64,000 bases of DNA from Enterobacter chuandaensis (GCF_003594915.1 NZ_QZCS01000001.1:186001-250000); one strand, 5' to 3'; counted from the stretch's first letter, positions 45,725 to 57,696 are shown. Notes: a model not told the origin generated them from the letters alone. A program made the numbers and translations.

Positions 45725-45736
45725 GTTATATCGTGC

Positions 45737-45784
45737 GGCCGGGTGCCCTCACCCCGGCCCTCTCCCCGTGGGAGAGGGAGAAAA
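45737..45784. repeat. Composite REP-like plus CCCTCTCCC hairpin between gdhA and topB
   Basis: GCCGGGTGCCCTCACCCCGGC is joined to the hairpin CCCTCTCCC-CGT-GGGAGAGGG and AAAA. The architecture repeats that at 26965-27026 in the opposite orientation. It sits between converging genes. Confidence 0.75.
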
Positions 45785-45791
45785 CCGTGTG

Positions 45792-47699
45792 TCAGGCCGC
45801 GCTCTTTTTCTTTTTAAACGGTTTCTTCGCCCCGCCACCGGGTGCGACCATACCCCGGAACCGCTTCACCGGCGTGCTGCGCGCCTGGTCGATCAGCTGG
45901 TAAAGCGTCCCCACCAGCGGCTGCATAAAGTCCTGATAGCGGCACTGCTTTTCGCTGATCTGCGTCAGCACCGATTCCCAGTGCGCGGTCATGTCCGGCC
46001 TTGCGGCCAGCTCCGGCAGGGAGTGGATTAGCGCCCGGCCCGGTTCCGTTGAGTGGATGTAGCGGCCCTTTTTCTCCAGGAAACCGCGCTTAAACAACAG
46101 TTCGATAATCCCTGCACGTGTTGCCTCAGTGCCCAGACCGTCGGTGGCGCGCAGGATCTTCTTCAGATCTTTATCTTGAACAAAGCGGGCGATCCCGGTC
46201 ATGGCGGACAGCAGCGTCGCGTCGGTGAAATGGCGCGGCGGCTGGGTCTGGCGTTCAACCACTTCGCCCTTCTCGCACAGCAGTTCGTCATCCTTAGCGA
46301 CTACCGGCAGCGGCGTGCCGTCGTTTTCTTCGTCACGCTCTTTGTTGCCAAGGAGCGTGCGCCAGCCCGCTTCCGCGAGGAAACGGGCTTTAGCGACAAA
46401 CTTGCCTTTGGCGATCTCAAGCTCAATGACGCACTTGCGGAACACCGCGTCCGGGCAGAACTGCATCAGATACTGTCGCGCGATCAGGTTGTAGACCTTC
46501 GCTTCGTTGTCGGTCAGGTTGACGCTGCTGGCGCGTGCCGTCGGGATAATCGCGTGGTGGGCATCGACTTTTTTGTCGTCCCAGCAGCGATTATGGGTCT
46601 CCGGATCAACAACGGGCTGCGGGAGCAGATCCGGCGCGTGGACGCTAATGGCGTTCATCACTGAATGGCGACCCGCAAAATGCTCTTCCGGCAGATAGTG
46701 GCTATCTGAACGCGGATAGGTGATCAGCTTGTGGGTTTCGTAAAGCTTCTGGCAGATATCCAGCACGTTCTGTGCGCTCAAGCCAAACTTTTTTGCCGCC
46801 TCAATCTGCAGTGCAGAAAGCGAGAACGGCAGCGGCGCGGGTTCTGATTCCCGTTTATCGTTATAGCTGGTAACGATGGCCGGCTGGCCGGTAATGCGGT
46901 TAACCACGTGCTCCGCCAGCGGACGATGGAGCAGACGACCCTCTTCATCCTGGTACGACTCGCAGGCGTCGCTCGGCTGCCAGACGGCCGTGAAGCGCTC
47001 GTCTTTAGGGGTGACGATATGCGCTTTCACTTCAAAGAAATCTTTGGCGACGAAGTTCTCGATCTCTTCATCACGGCGTACCACCAGCCCCAGCACCGGC
47101 GTCTGCACGCGGCCCACGGAGAGTACGCCCTGATAGCCCGCATTACGCCCGAGAATGGTGTAAGCGCGGGTCATGTTGATGCCGTACAGCCAGTCGGCGC
47201 GGGCGCGCGCTAAAGCCGAGACGCACAGCGGAATAAACTCGCTGTTGGAACGCAGGCGCGAGATCGCCCGCTCAACGGCCTGCGGGTTGAGATCGTTGAT
47301 CAGACAGCGCTGCACCTGCTGACGCTTTTCGGGTGCCAGCTCCAGGTAGTCCAGCACTTCATCCACCAGCAGCTGCCCTTCCCTGTCCGGGTCACCCGCG
47401 TGGACCACTTCCGTCGCCTCATGCAGAAAACGCTTAATGACGTTGAGCTGTTTGGTGACGGACGGACGAGGCTGAAGACGCCACTTTTCCGGCACAATCG
47501 GCAGGTCGTTGAGGTTCCAGCGGGCGTAGCGGCTGTCGTAGACATCCGGCTGCGCCTGCTCAAGCAGGTGGCCGATACACCAGGTGACTACCTGCCCGTT
47601 ACCGCATTCGATAAAGCCGTCGCCTTTGCGATGCGGTTTAGGCAGCACATCGGCGATGGCACGGGCCAGACTCGGCTTTTCGGCAATAAACAACCGCAT
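45792..47699 (-). CDS. topB: DNA topoisomerase III
   Basis: 635 residues, type IA topoisomerase that decatenates DNA with RecQ-type helicases. TOPRIM motif [15 protein letters not shown] (~residue 102), active-site Tyr in [13 protein letters not shown] (~328) and C-terminal [15 protein letters not shown] are present. The C-terminal tail is shorter than the 653-residue E. coli protein and ends in a lysine cluster ([11 protein letters not shown]). The start [10 protein letters not shown] is set by homology. It follows selD by 4 bases. Confidence 0.96.
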   Translation of the reverse strand: MRLFIAEKPSLARAIADVLPKPHRKGDGFIECGNGQVVTWCIGHLLEQAQPDVYDSRYARWNLNDLPIVPEKWRLQPRPSVTKQLNVIKRFLHEATEVVHAGDPDREGQLLVDEVLDYLELAPEKRQQVQRCLINDLNPQAVERAISRLRSNSEFIPLCVSALARARADWLYGINMTRAYTILGRNAGYQGVLSVGRVQTPVLGLVVRRDEEIENFVAKDFFEVKAHIVTPKDERFTAVWQPSDACESYQDEEGRLLHRPLAEHVVNRITGQPAIVTSYNDKRESEPAPLPFSLSALQIEAAKKFGLSAQNVLDICQKLYETHKLITYPRSDSHYLPEEHFAGRHSVMNAISVHAPDLLPQPVVDPETHNRCWDDKKVDAHHAIIPTARASSVNLTDNEAKVYNLIARQYLMQFCPDAVFRKCVIELEIAKGKFVAKARFLAEAGWRTLLGNKERDEENDGTPLPVVAKDDELLCEKGEVVERQTQPPRHFTDATLLSAMTGIARFVQDKDLKKILRATDGLGTEATRAGIIELLFKRGFLEKKGRYIHSTEPGRALIHSLPELAARPDMTAHWESVLTQISEKQCRYQDFMQPLVGTLYQLIDQARSTPVKRFRGMVAPGGGAKKPFKKKKSAA

Positions 47700-47703
47700 C
47701 GAA

Positions 47704-48747
47704 TTAACGGATCTCAATCATCGGTCGGCCGCCGCGCGCGGTGACCAGCTCGCCGATCGCCGTCAGGGTGATACCAAACTCGGCGGCGGTCGCCTGAACC
47801 TCAGCTTCGGATTCCGGCGTGACCGCCAGCAGCAGGCCGCCGGAGGTTTGCGGATCGCACAGCAGGTTGCGCCACGCTTCAGGCATCTCGCCCATCAGGT
47901 GACCGTAGCTGGCAAAGTTGCGCTGGGTACCGCCCGGGACCGCGCCCTGCGCAATGTACTCTTCCACGCCCGGCAGCTTCGGCACGTCCTGATACCAGAC
48001 CTGCGCCTGCACGCCCGCCCCCTGACACACTTCAGAGAGGTGCCCCAGCAGGCCAAAACCGGTAACGTCGGTCATCGCCTTCACGCCGTCGATATTGGCG
48101 AACGCCGCACCGGCGAGGTTCATCTGGCACATCACTTCCGTTGCCAGACCGATATGTTCTGGTTTCAACAGGGATTTTTTCTCGGCGGTGGTGAGTACGC
48201 CAATGCCCAGCGGTTTGGTGAGGAACAGTTTGCAGCCCGCCTGCGCAGTGCTGTTGCGCTTCACGCGCTCGGTCGGCACCACGCCGGTGACGGCCAGGCC
48301 GAAGATCGGCTCCGGCGCATCAATCGAGTGGCCGCCAGCCAGCGCAATCCCCGCCTGCTGGCAGGCGAAACGCCCGCCATCAATCACCTCACGGGCGATT
48401 TCCGGTGGAATGGTGTTGATCGGCCAGCCCAGAATGGCAATCGCCATGATCGGCTTACCGCCCATGGCAAAGATATCACTGATGGCGTTGGTGGCCGCAA
48501 TGCGACCGAAGTCGAACGGGTTGTCGACAATCGGCATAAAGAAGTCGGTGGTGCTGATAATGCTGGTGCCGTTACCTAAGTCATAAACCGCCGCATCGTC
48601 ACGCGTTTCGTTGCCGACAAGCAGGTTCGGGTCGACAAACTTCGCCTGTTCACTATGCAGGATGGTCTCCAGCACTTTCGGGGAAATTTTACAACCGCAA
48701 CCGGCTCCGTGGCTGTACTGCGTTAAACGAATGGTTTGCTCGCTCAT
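47704..48747 (-). CDS. selD: Selenophosphate synthetase SelD
   Basis: 347 residues, E. coli length. Makes selenophosphate from selenide and ATP for selenocysteine and selenouridine. The essential Cys17/Lys20 (GAGCGCK) and Asp-rich ATP/Mg sites ([29 protein letters not shown]) are intact. Start preceded by AGGAGACGTCC. Forms the ydjA-selD-topB set as in E. coli. Confidence 0.98.
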   Translation of the reverse strand: MSEQTIRLTQYSHGAGCGCKISPKVLETILHSEQAKFVDPNLLVGNETRDDAAVYDLGNGTSIISTTDFFMPIVDNPFDFGRIAATNAISDIFAMGGKPIMAIAILGWPINTIPPEIAREVIDGGRFACQQAGIALAGGHSIDAPEPIFGLAVTGVVPTERVKRNSTAQAGCKLFLTKPLGIGVLTTAEKKSLLKPEHIGLATEVMCQMNLAGAAFANIDGVKAMTDVTGFGLLGHLSEVCQGAGVQAQVWYQDVPKLPGVEEYIAQGAVPGGTQRNFASYGHLMGEMPEAWRNLLCDPQTSGGLLLAVTPESEAEVQATAAEFGITLTAIGELVTARGGRPMIEIR

Positions 48748-48863
48748 GGACGTCTCCTGTCATCTCAATCGCGCTATGGTAGCGCTCATTCCATAAAGAG
48801 GTAAGTATGACTGTCTGAATTCTGCGGCGGATGCTCAGAATCCAGACAGTTTAGCGCGTGTAA

Positions 48864-49415
48864 TTAAAAACGGCTGGCGAAAGGCGTGGTGTCCGGCACG
48901 CTGATGGTGCTGGAGGCTTTAAGCTGCGGGGTGCCGAGGTAGAGGAAGCCGACAATTTTATCGTGTTCATCACAGGAGAACCCTGCCCGCACGGCGGCAC
49001 TCTCGGTCAGCGGCCCGGTGCGCCAGATACCGTTAAAGCCCTGCGCGACGGCGGCCATCTGCATCGCCATCACCGCGCAACCGGCAGACATTTCCTGCTC
49101 CCAGACCGGCACCTTATGGTCGGCCTGGCATTTCGCCACGACAGCGATAATCATCGGGGCGCGGAACGGGGCGTTACGCGCCTTGTCGATACCTTTCTCA
49201 TCCTGCCCTGCGGCAACTGCGCCCTGCTCCAGCAGTTGGCTGAAGCGTTCGCGGCCTTCGCCTTCAATCACAAAGAAGTGCCACGGCTGCAGAGTGCCAT
49301 GATCCGGCGCACGCATGCCGGCACGCAGAATGTTTTCCAGCTGCTCGCCCGCAGGCGCAGGTTCGGCCAGACGTGACGCGCTACGACGGTTAACAAGCAG
49401 TTCAAGTGCATCCAT
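48864..49415 (-). CDS. ydjA: YdjA nitroreductase-family protein
   Basis: 183 residues, FMN-dependent nitroreductase-like fold, E. coli length. N-terminal [12 protein letters not shown] and [13 protein letters not shown] are the FMN-contacting segments. Physiological substrate unknown. Located upstream of selD; ribosome-binding site AAAGGAGTTAACC. Confidence 0.94.
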   Translation of the reverse strand: MDALELLVNRRSASRLAEPAPAGEQLENILRAGMRAPDHGTLQPWHFFVIEGEGRERFSQLLEQGAVAAGQDEKGIDKARNAPFRAPMIIAVVAKCQADHKVPVWEQEMSAGCAVMAMQMAAVAQGFNGIWRTGPLTESAAVRAGFSCDEHDKIVGFLYLGTPQLKASSTISVPDTTPFASRF

Positions 49416-49582
49416 TGGTTAACTCCTTTCTTGAAATTTACTCACAAAATTAACACGACGGCAGAATTTGTTACAGCCTGGCAGGCGATTCCTGCTGACA
49501 AGTGGCGGTTGGGTCATTACGATAACCCAACATTACCGTCCAGTGGCGACGGAAACAGTCATTTTCTGGTTAGGGAGAATAC

Positions 49583-51439
49583 ATGCGAACCCTTTGGCGA
49601 ATCTTTGCCGGTTTCTTTAAATGGACGTGGCGACTGCTCAACTTCGTCCGCAACCTGGTGATGAACATCTTCTTCATCTTCCTGGTTCTGGTTTGCGCGG
49701 GCATCTGGATGCATATCAGCAACGCGAATCAGGCCCAGCATTCGACTCGCGGGGCTCTGTTACTCGATATCACCGGCGTGATCGTTGATAAACCGTCCAC
49801 CAGCAACCGTCTGGGGGTTATCAGCCGCCAGCTGTTTGGTGCGACGTCAGACCGCCTGCAGGAAAACTCGCTGTTTGATATCGTCGATACCATTCGTCAG
49901 GCCAAAGACGACCGCAACATTACCGGTATCGTGCTGGATCTGAAAGACTTTGCAGGGGGCGATCAGCCTTCCATGCAGTACATCGGTAAAGCGCTGCGTG
50001 AGTTCCGCGACAGCGGCAAGCCGGTGATTGCCGTGGGCGACAGCTACAGCCAAGGGCAGTACTACCTCGCGAGCTTTGCCAATAAAATCTGGCTCTCGCC
50101 GCAGGGAACGGTCGATCTGCACGGCTTTGCCACCAACGGCCTGTACTACAAATCGCTGCTCGACAAGCTGAAGGTCACCACCCACGTCTTCCGCGTCGGC
50201 ACCTATAAATCTGCCGTGGAACCGTTTATCCGCGACGATATGTCCCCTGCCGCCCGTGAAGCGGACAGCCGCTGGATTGGCGAGCTGTGGCAGAACTATC
50301 TGGGTACCGTTGCCGCTAACCGTCAAATTACCGCTGAGCAGGTGTTCCCGGGCGCTCGCGGCGTGCTGGATGGACTGCGTAAGGTTGACGGCGATACCGC
50401 GAAATATGCGCTTGATAACAAACTGGTTGATGCCCTTGGCACCAGCGCTGAGGTTGAAAAATCCCTGAGCAAACAGTTTGGCTGGAGCAAAGAGGACAAA
50501 AATTACAGCGCCATCAGCATGTATGACTATGCGGCGAAAAAACCGGACGACAGCGGCGACAGCATTGCCGTGGTGTTTGCTAACGGCGCCATCATGGACG
50601 GTCAGGAAACCCCGGGTAACGTCGGCGGTGATACTACTGCTTCGCAAATCCGCGACGCACGCCTTGATCCGAAAGTGAAAGCGATTGTCCTGCGGGTGAA
50701 CAGCCCTGGCGGCAGCGTTAGCGCCTCCGAAGTGATCCGCGCCGAGCTGGCCGCAGCGCGTGCCGCTGGCAAGCCGGTCGTTGTGTCTATGGGTGGAATG
50801 GCTGCGTCAGGCGGGTACTGGATCTCCACGCCAGCCAACTACATCGTGGCTAACCCAAGCACGCTGACCGGCTCGATTGGCATCTTCGGGGTGATTAATA
50901 CCGTGGAAAACAGTCTGGATTACCTGGGCGTGCATACCGATGGCGTTGCCACGTCGCCGCTGGCGGATGTGTCGATGACCAAATCTCTGCCGCCGGAAGT
51001 TTCAGAGATGATGCAGCTCAGCATTGAGAACGGCTATAAACGCTTTATCACGCTGGTAGCGGACTCGCGTAAAAAAACGCCTGAGCAGATCGACCAGATC
51101 GCACAGGGCCACGTCTGGACCGGGCAGGATGCGAAGAGCAACGGTCTGGTCGACAGCCTGGGCGATTTCGACGACGCGGTGAAGAAAGCCGCCGAACTGG
51201 CGAAGCTCAAGCAGTGGCACGTTGAGTATTACCAGGACGAGCCGTCGTTCTTCGATATGGTGATGGACAGCATGTCTGTCTCCGTTCGCGCCATGCTGCC
51301 GGAGGCGCTGCAGGCGTACCTGCCTGCTCCAGTTGCTACGGCTGCGAAAGCGATGAAAGCGGAACGCGATAAGCTCGCGGCCTTTAACGATCCACAGAGT
51401 CGTTACGCGTTTTGCCTGACCTGCGCTAACGTCCGTTAA
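49583..51439 (+). CDS. sppA: Protease IV (signal peptide peptidase SppA)
   Basis: 618 residues, exactly E. coli length. Membrane-anchored by the N-terminal helix ([21 protein letters not shown] region); forms a periplasmic tetramer that degrades released signal peptides. Two SppA repeats: catalytic Lys in the first ([10 protein letters not shown], ~209) and catalytic Ser in the second ([10 protein letters not shown], ~409). Start ATG follows AGGGAGAATAC. A strong terminator follows. Confidence 0.97.
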   Translation: MRTLWRIFAGFFKWTWRLLNFVRNLVMNIFFIFLVLVCAGIWMHISNANQAQHSTRGALLLDITGVIVDKPSTSNRLGVISRQLFGATSDRLQENSLFDIVDTIRQAKDDRNITGIVLDLKDFAGGDQPSMQYIGKALREFRDSGKPVIAVGDSYSQGQYYLASFANKIWLSPQGTVDLHGFATNGLYYKSLLDKLKVTTHVFRVGTYKSAVEPFIRDDMSPAAREADSRWIGELWQNYLGTVAANRQITAEQVFPGARGVLDGLRKVDGDTAKYALDNKLVDALGTSAEVEKSLSKQFGWSKEDKNYSAISMYDYAAKKPDDSGDSIAVVFANGAIMDGQETPGNVGGDTTASQIRDARLDPKVKAIVLRVNSPGGSVSASEVIRAELAAARAAGKPVVVSMGGMAASGGYWISTPANYIVANPSTLTGSIGIFGVINTVENSLDYLGVHTDGVATSPLADVSMTKSLPPEVSEMMQLSIENGYKRFITLVADSRKKTPEQIDQIAQGHVWTGQDAKSNGLVDSLGDFDDAVKKAAELAKLKQWHVEYYQDEPSFFDMVMDSMSVSVRAMLPEALQAYLPAPVATAAKAMKAERDKLAAFNDPQSRYAFCLTCANVR

Positions 51440-51445
51440 AAACCG

Positions 51446-51477
51446 TCCCCTCTTCCCGTGAAGAGGGGATTTTTTTC
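51446..51477 (+). terminator. Terminator between sppA and ansA
   Basis: TCCCCTCTT-CCCGTG-AAGAGGGGA followed by TTTTTTC, 7 bases past the sppA stop. ansA then begins 26 bases later, so its promoter must overlap the terminator or readthrough is needed. Confidence 0.9.
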
Positions 51478-51502
51478 TTTTGAAGAACAAGAACTCACTA
51501 CC

Positions 51503-52519
51503 ATGCAGAAGAAATCGATTTATGTAGCCTACACTGGCGGTACCATCGGTATGCAGCGCTCTGAAAATGGCTATATCCCTGTCTCTGGCCACCTTCAGCG
51601 TCAGCTTGCGCTGATGCCGGAATTCCACCGCCCGGAAATGCCTGACTTCACCATCCACGAATACGAGCCGCTGATGGACTCTTCCGACATGACGCCGGAA
51701 GACTGGCAGCACATCGCGGATGACATTAAAGCCCATTACGACCAGTACGACGGCTTCGTGATCCTGCACGGCACCGACACCATGGCGTTCACCGCTTCGG
51801 CCCTCTCCTTCATGCTGGAGAACCTGAGCAAGCCGGTTATCGTTACCGGGTCGCAAATACCGCTGGCGGAGCTGCGCTCTGACGGGCAGATCAACCTGCT
51901 GAACTCCCTGTACGTGGCGGCGAATTACCCGATCAACGAAGTGTCGCTGTTCTTCAACAACCGTCTGTACCGGGGCAACCGCACCACCAAAGCCCATGCC
52001 GACGGTTTTGACGCCTTTGCCTCACCTAACCTGCAGCCGCTGCTGGAAGCGGGTATTCATATCCGTCGTCTGGGAACGCCTCCGGCACCAAACACCGCCG
52101 GCGAGCTGATTGTGCACCCGATTACCCCACAGCCGATTGGCGTCGTCACCATTTATCCGGGCATCTCCGCTGACGTGGTGCGTAACTTCCTGCGCCAGCC
52201 GGTTAAGGCGCTGATCCTGCGCTCCTATGGCGTCGGCAACGCCCCGCAGAACGGCGAATTCCTGAAAGAGCTACAGGAAGCCAGCGAGCGCGGAATTGTG
52301 GTGGTGAACCTGACCCAGTGTATGTCCGGCAAAGTGAACATGGGCGGCTATGCCACCGGCAACGCGCTGGCGCATGCGGGAGTGATCAGCGGCTTCGATA
52401 TGACCGTTGAGGCAACGCTGACTAAACTTCACTATTTACTGAGTCAGGATCTGGACATTCAGTCCATTCGCAGCGCGATGATGCAAAACCTGCGCGGCGA
52501 GCTGACCCCGGACGAATAA
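51503..52519 (+). CDS. ansA: L-asparaginase I (cytoplasmic)
   Basis: 338 residues, E. coli length. Hydrolyses asparagine to aspartate and ammonia. The two threonine motifs are present: AYTGGTIGM (Thr ~14) and HGTDTMAFTASAL (Thr ~91). The absence of a signal peptide marks the low-affinity cytoplasmic enzyme. The start MQKKSIYVAY was chosen by homology; upstream codons read through the sppA terminator. Followed after 9 bases by pncA. Confidence 0.97.
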   Translation: MQKKSIYVAYTGGTIGMQRSENGYIPVSGHLQRQLALMPEFHRPEMPDFTIHEYEPLMDSSDMTPEDWQHIADDIKAHYDQYDGFVILHGTDTMAFTASALSFMLENLSKPVIVTGSQIPLAELRSDGQINLLNSLYVAANYPINEVSLFFNNRLYRGNRTTKAHADGFDAFASPNLQPLLEAGIHIRRLGTPPAPNTAGELIVHPITPQPIGVVTIYPGISADVVRNFLRQPVKALILRSYGVGNAPQNGEFLKELQEASERGIVVVNLTQCMSGKVNMGGYATGNALAHAGVISGFDMTVEATLTKLHYLLSQDLDIQSIRSAMMQNLRGELTPDE

Positions 52520-52528
52520 GGAGTGCTC

Positions 52529-53170
52529 ATGAAACAACGCGCCCTGCTACTGGTCGATTTGCAAAATGATTTCTGCGCGGGCGGTGCGCTGGCCGTCGCC
52601 GAAGGTGACAGCACCGTTGACGTGGCGAATACGCTGATTGACTGGTGCAAAGCCCGAAGTGAAGCGGTTGTCGCAAGCCAGGACTGGCACCCGGCGAACC
52701 ACGGCAGCTTTGCCAGCCAGCACAACGTCGAGCCTTTCACTCAGGGAGAACTCGACGGGCTGGCGCAAACCTTCTGGCCGGATCACTGCGTACAGCAGAC
52801 CGAAGGTGCGGAGCTGCATCCGCTCCTGAATCAGAAGGCCATCGACGCAGTGTTCCATAAAGGTGAAAACCCGGCTATCGACAGCTATAGCGCGTTTTTC
52901 GATAACGGGCATCGCCAGAAGACGGCGCTGGACGCGTGGTTACGTCATCACGAAATCACGGAGCTGATTGTGCTGGGCCTGGCAACGGATTATTGCGTGA
53001 AGTTTACCGTGCTGGACGCGCTCCAGTTAGGTTATACCGTCAGCGTCATTACCGACGGCTGCCGCGGGGTGAACATTCACCCGCAGGATAGCGCTCAGGC
53101 GTTTATGGATATGGCCGCCGAAGGCGCCACGCTGTATACGCTGGCAGACTGGCTGGAAACGCAGGCGTAG
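52529..53170 (+). CDS. pncA: Nicotinamidase/pyrazinamidase PncA
   Basis: 213 residues. Converts nicotinamide to nicotinate in NAD recycling, complementing nadE in the same window. Cysteine hydrolase triad: Asp in LLVDLQNDFC, Lys in VFHKGEN and Cys in ATDYCVKFT; metal ligands in SQDWHPANHGSF. ATG at 52529 sits 6 bases after AAGGAG, so the TTG-like start two codons earlier is disfavoured. Operon with ansA. Confidence 0.96.
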   Translation: MKQRALLLVDLQNDFCAGGALAVAEGDSTVDVANTLIDWCKARSEAVVASQDWHPANHGSFASQHNVEPFTQGELDGLAQTFWPDHCVQQTEGAELHPLLNQKAIDAVFHKGENPAIDSYSAFFDNGHRQKTALDAWLRHHEITELIVLGLATDYCVKFTVLDALQLGYTVSVITDGCRGVNIHPQDSAQAFMDMAAEGATLYTLADWLETQA

Positions 53171-53178
53171 CCTTTTTA

Positions 53179-53205
53179 GCCGGGTGGCGCTGACGCTTAC
53201 CCGGC
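53179..53205 (+). repeat. REP element after pncA
   Basis: GCCGGGTGGCGCTGACGCTT...CCCGGC: a single REP unit 9 bases past the pncA stop, preceded by TTTTTA. Confidence 0.85.
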
Positions 53206-53345
53206 AAAACAACCCACTCCGATCTCCCATAAAGTGAACTCCCTCGCATCCTAAGCGAAACGGCAATGCTATTCTCAACAGGCTGTTTTTTCGCCACGCC
53301 TTTTCTGTGGCGTGGTTATTTTTATTAAGTCAAAGAGGAACTTAT

Positions 53346-54599
53346 ATGAAACGTTTGCCCTTGCTGGCAGCATTACCCTTGTTTTGCGCTTCACTTGCTT
53401 CCGCCGCGCCCCTGATGTCCGTGGGCTACTTTAACGGGGGTGGCGATGTCACCGCCGGACCGGGTGGCGATATCAATAAACTCGACGTTCGCCAGATCAC
53501 CCACCTGAACTACTCGTTTGGTCTGGTTTATAACGACGAGAAAGACGAAACCAACGCCGCGCTGAAAGATCCGGCGAAACTGCATCAAATCTGGCTGTCG
53601 CCAAAAGTGGCGTCCGATCTGGCCCTTATCCCCACCCTGCGTAAACAAAACCCGAACCTGAAAGTCCTGCTCTCCGTTGGCGGCTGGGGCGCGCGTGGTT
53701 TCTCTGGCGCAGCGGCAACCAAAGAGAGTCGCGCGGTGTTTATCCGCTCCGCGCAGGAGATTGTTGAGAAATACGGTCTGGACGGGATCGATCTCGACTG
53801 GGAGTATCCGGTCAACGGCGCCTGGGGGCTGGTTGCAAGCCAGCCCGCCGACCGGGATAACTTCACCGCCCTGCTGAAAGAGATGCGCGACGCGTTCGGG
53901 CAGAAAAAGCTGGTGACCATCGCGGTGGGCGCGAATGCGGAAAGTCCGAAAAGCTGGGTGGATGTCAAAGCCATCGCCCCGCTGCTCGACTATATCAACC
54001 TGATGACCTACGACATGGCGTACGGGACACAGTATTTCAATGCCAACCTGTATGACTCCAGCGCCTGGCCAACGGTGGCCGCTGCCGACAAATACAGCGT
54101 TGATTTTGTGGTGAACAACTATCTGGCCGCCGGACTTAAGCCGAAGCAGATGAACCTCGGGATCGGTTTTTACGGCCGCGTACCAAAACGTGCGGTTGAA
54201 CCGGGCATTGACTGGAGCCAGCCAGACGCGCAAAAAAATCCGGTTACCCAGCCCTACTTTGGACCGCAGGAGATCGGCCTGTTTAAGTCGCTCGGCTATG
54301 ATCTGACCAAAGATACCTACGTGAAGTACAACGATATCGTGAAGAAGCTGCTGAACGATCCGCAGAAACGCTTTACCGAGCACTGGGATGACCAGGCGAA
54401 GGTACCGTGGCTGTCGGTGAAGGGTGCCGATGACAATGCGCTGTTTGCGATTTCCTATGAGAACCCGCGTTCCGTTGCGATTAAAGCCGACTACATCAAG
54501 GAGAAAGGTCTCGCCGGGGCGATGTTCTGGGAGTATGGTGCGGACGACAATAATCAGTTAGCGAAACAGCTGGCGGAGTCGCTCGGGATTAAGCACTAA
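53346..54599 (+). CDS. Secreted glycoside hydrolase family 18 chitinase
   Basis: 417 residues. Signal peptide MKRLPLLAALPLFCASLASA with cleavage near A20/A21. The GH18 catalytic motif DGIDLDWEYP is intact (Asp146, Asp149, Asp151, Glu153), as is the upstream KVLLSVGGWG strand and YINLMTYDMAYG. It should cut chitin or chito-oligomers outside the cytoplasm, feeding the ChbBCA PTS encoded in the same window. No separate chitin-binding domain is seen. It is not at this site in E. coli. Flanked by REP elements. Start has AAAGAGGAAC ahead. Confidence 0.9.
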   Translation: MKRLPLLAALPLFCASLASAAPLMSVGYFNGGGDVTAGPGGDINKLDVRQITHLNYSFGLVYNDEKDETNAALKDPAKLHQIWLSPKVASDLALIPTLRKQNPNLKVLLSVGGWGARGFSGAAATKESRAVFIRSAQEIVEKYGLDGIDLDWEYPVNGAWGLVASQPADRDNFTALLKEMRDAFGQKKLVTIAVGANAESPKSWVDVKAIAPLLDYINLMTYDMAYGTQYFNANLYDSSAWPTVAAADKYSVDFVVNNYLAAGLKPKQMNLGIGFYGRVPKRAVEPGIDWSQPDAQKNPVTQPYFGPQEIGLFKSLGYDLTKDTYVKYNDIVKKLLNDPQKRFTEHWDDQAKVPWLSVKGADDNALFAISYENPRSVAIKADYIKEKGLAGAMFWEYGADDNNQLAKQLAESLGIKH

Positions 54600-54608
54600 G
54601 TTGTATGT

Positions 54609-54638
54609 GCCGGGTGGCGCTTGCGCTTACCCGGCCTG
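54609..54638 (+). repeat. REP element after the chitinase gene
   Basis: GCCGGGTGGCGCTTGCGC followed by TTACCCGGCC, 9 bases past the stop, between convergent chitinase and yeaC genes. Confidence 0.87.
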
Positions 54639-54649
54639 CACGGAGAGCG

Positions 54650-54922
54650 TTATTTGAAGGTCGCAATCGGCTTCGGCGTGATGCCAAAATCTTCCTTCAG
54701 TTCGCGCTTGCTCTTCATCACCATCTGACCGTTGGTGTCGATAGTCATGTGCTGCGCGTCGATGTTATTGCGCGCTTGCCACAGCATTACCAGCTGCAGA
54801 CTGTTTTCTTTTTGCTCAGGCGTGAGCGCCACACCGTCCGGCCATTTTCCCAGCTCAACGGCGGTTACCAGACGCTGATAAACTTCCGGGGTCATCCCGT
54901 TAATCATGTCATCGATATTCAC
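54650..54922 (-). CDS. yeaC: YeaC, DUF1315 small protein
   Basis: 90 residues, E. coli length. Small cytoplasmic protein (starts MNIDDMINGMTPEVYQRL; contains KWPDGVALTPEQKENSLQ). No function is known. Begins with GTG preceded by GGAGAGATC. It is 41 bases downstream of msrB and likely co-transcribed, as in E. coli. Confidence 0.93.
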   Translation of the reverse strand: MNIDDMINGMTPEVYQRLVTAVELGKWPDGVALTPEQKENSLQLVMLWQARNNIDAQHMTIDTNGQMVMKSKRELKEDFGITPKPIATFK

Positions 54923-54963
54923 GATCTCTCCTTTTCAAAGGAATAATTTGCTGAATCGTTTTT

Positions 54964-55377
54964 TCAACCTTTAATCTGGTCGCCGTTTTCATCATCGCTG
55001 AAGCTCATTGAGGCTGAGTTCACGCAGAAACGCTCGCCCGTTGGCTGAGGACCATCCGGGAAGACGTGCCCCAGGTGCGCGTCGCAGTTGCCACAGCGAA
55101 TTTCGGTACGCACCATACCGTGCGACGAGTCGGTCAGATAGCGGATTGCATCGTCGCTCACCGGCTCGTAAAAGCTCGGCCAGCCGCAGCCGGAGTCGTA
55201 TTTCGTTTGGGAATTGAACAGCGGAGCATCACAGACCAGGCAGTGATAGACGCCGTCTCGCTTGTTGTGCAGCAAACGCCCGGTAAATGGCGGCTCCGTG
55301 CCGTGATTCTGCGTCACGTAAAACTGCATTTCTGTGAGGTTTTTTTTCAAATCGTCAGGGTTACGTTGGTTCGACAT
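54964..55377 (-). CDS. msrB: Peptide methionine-R-sulfoxide reductase MsrB
   Basis: 137 residues, E. coli length. Repairs oxidised methionine (R-isomer) in proteins with thioredoxin. Catalytic Cys118 in [10 protein letters not shown]; zinc site CxxC pairs at Cys46/Cys49 (CLVC) and Cys95/Cys98 (CGNC). The start [10 protein letters not shown] is the codon giving the E. coli length; ten upstream codons were removed. Divergent from gapA. Confidence 0.97.
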   Translation of the reverse strand: MSNQRNPDDLKKNLTEMQFYVTQNHGTEPPFTGRLLHNKRDGVYHCLVCDAPLFNSQTKYDSGCGWPSFYEPVSDDAIRYLTDSSHGMVRTEIRCGNCDAHLGHVFPDGPQPTGERFCVNSASMSFSDDENGDQIKG

Positions 55378-56714
<1,337 letters not shown>

Positions 56715-56735
56715 GTTGAGATGAGTGCTTGATCC

Positions 56736-56763
56736 AAAAAGGCGACTTCGGTCGCCTTTTTTA
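56736..56763 (+). terminator. Terminator after gapA
   Basis: AAAAAGGCGAC-TTCG-GTCGCCTTTTTT: a stable UUCG tetraloop stem with a T-run, 22 bases past the stop. Confidence 0.95.
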
Positions 56764-56789
56764 TTGTTTTTTAGACAGAGGATTGCTTA

Positions 56790-57671
56790 ATGATTAATAA
56801 AATTTTTGCACTTCCGGTAGTCGAACAACTTACCCCTGTGCTCTCCCGCCGTCAGATTGACGGTGCCGATATTATCGTGGTTGACCACCCGCGCGTTAAA
56901 GCCTCCGTGGCGCTGAACGGCGCGCACCTGCTCTCCTGGAAACCGGAAGGCGAAGCGGAAGCGCTTTGGCTGAGCGACGCCACCTCGTTCAAAAAAGGGG
57001 ATGCGATTCGCGGCGGCGTGCCAATCTGCTGGCCATGGTTTGGTCCGTCCGCACAGCCGGGTTTACCTTCGCACGGTTTCGCCCGTAACCAGCAGTGGAC
57101 GCTGAAAGCGCACAACGAAGACGACAACGGTGCGGTTCTCACCTTTGAACTGAAGGCCAATGATGAAACTCGTGCCCTGTGGCCGCACGATTTCACCCTG
57201 TACGCCCGTTTCAAGCTGGGTCAAACCTGTGAGATTGAGCTGGAAGCCCACGGCGAGTTCGAAACGACCTCTGCCCTGCACACCTACTTCAATGTGGGTG
57301 ACATCAGCGCAGTGAAGGTGAGCGGCCTGGGTGATACCTTTATCGATAAAGTCGATAACGCGAAGGAAGGCAAACTGAGCGACGGCGTTCAGACTTTCCC
57401 CGACCGTACCGATCGCGTCTATCTGCACCCGGAAGCGTGCAGCGTCATTCACGACAGCGCCCTCAACCGCAGAATTGAAGTGGTTCACCAGCATCACAGC
57501 AACGTGGTGGGCTGGAACCCGGGCCCTGCCCTGTCCGTAAGCATGGCCGACGTGCCTGACGACGGCTATAAAACTTTTGTCTGCGTGGAAACCGCCTGCG
57601 TGAGCACCCCGCAGAAAGCGAGTGAAGAAAAACCGTCTCGTTTAGGGCAAACGATGCGCATCGTTAAGTAA
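56790..57671 (+). CDS. yeaD: Glucose-6-phosphate 1-epimerase YeaD
   Basis: 293 residues. Aldose 1-epimerase-like beta-sandwich that equilibrates glucose-6-P anomers. Conserved HLLSWKPEGE, RGGVPICWPWFGP, SHGFARNQQW with catalytic His, and ALHTYFNVGD. Lies 75 bases after gapA across a terminator, as in E. coli. Confidence 0.95.
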   Translation: MINKIFALPVVEQLTPVLSRRQIDGADIIVVDHPRVKASVALNGAHLLSWKPEGEAEALWLSDATSFKKGDAIRGGVPICWPWFGPSAQPGLPSHGFARNQQWTLKAHNEDDNGAVLTFELKANDETRALWPHDFTLYARFKLGQTCEIELEAHGEFETTSALHTYFNVGDISAVKVSGLGDTFIDKVDNAKEGKLSDGVQTFPDRTDRVYLHPEACSVIHDSALNRRIEVVHQHHSNVVGWNPGPALSVSMADVPDDGYKTFVCVETACVSTPQKASEEKPSRLGQTMRIVK

Positions 57672-57696
57672 TAACATCGCTGCACCACATTAAAGC

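Noticed and set aside
47584-48579. A 331-codon plus-strand frame
   Set aside because: Antisense across the end of topB and most of selD, both clearly real; no ribosome-binding site.
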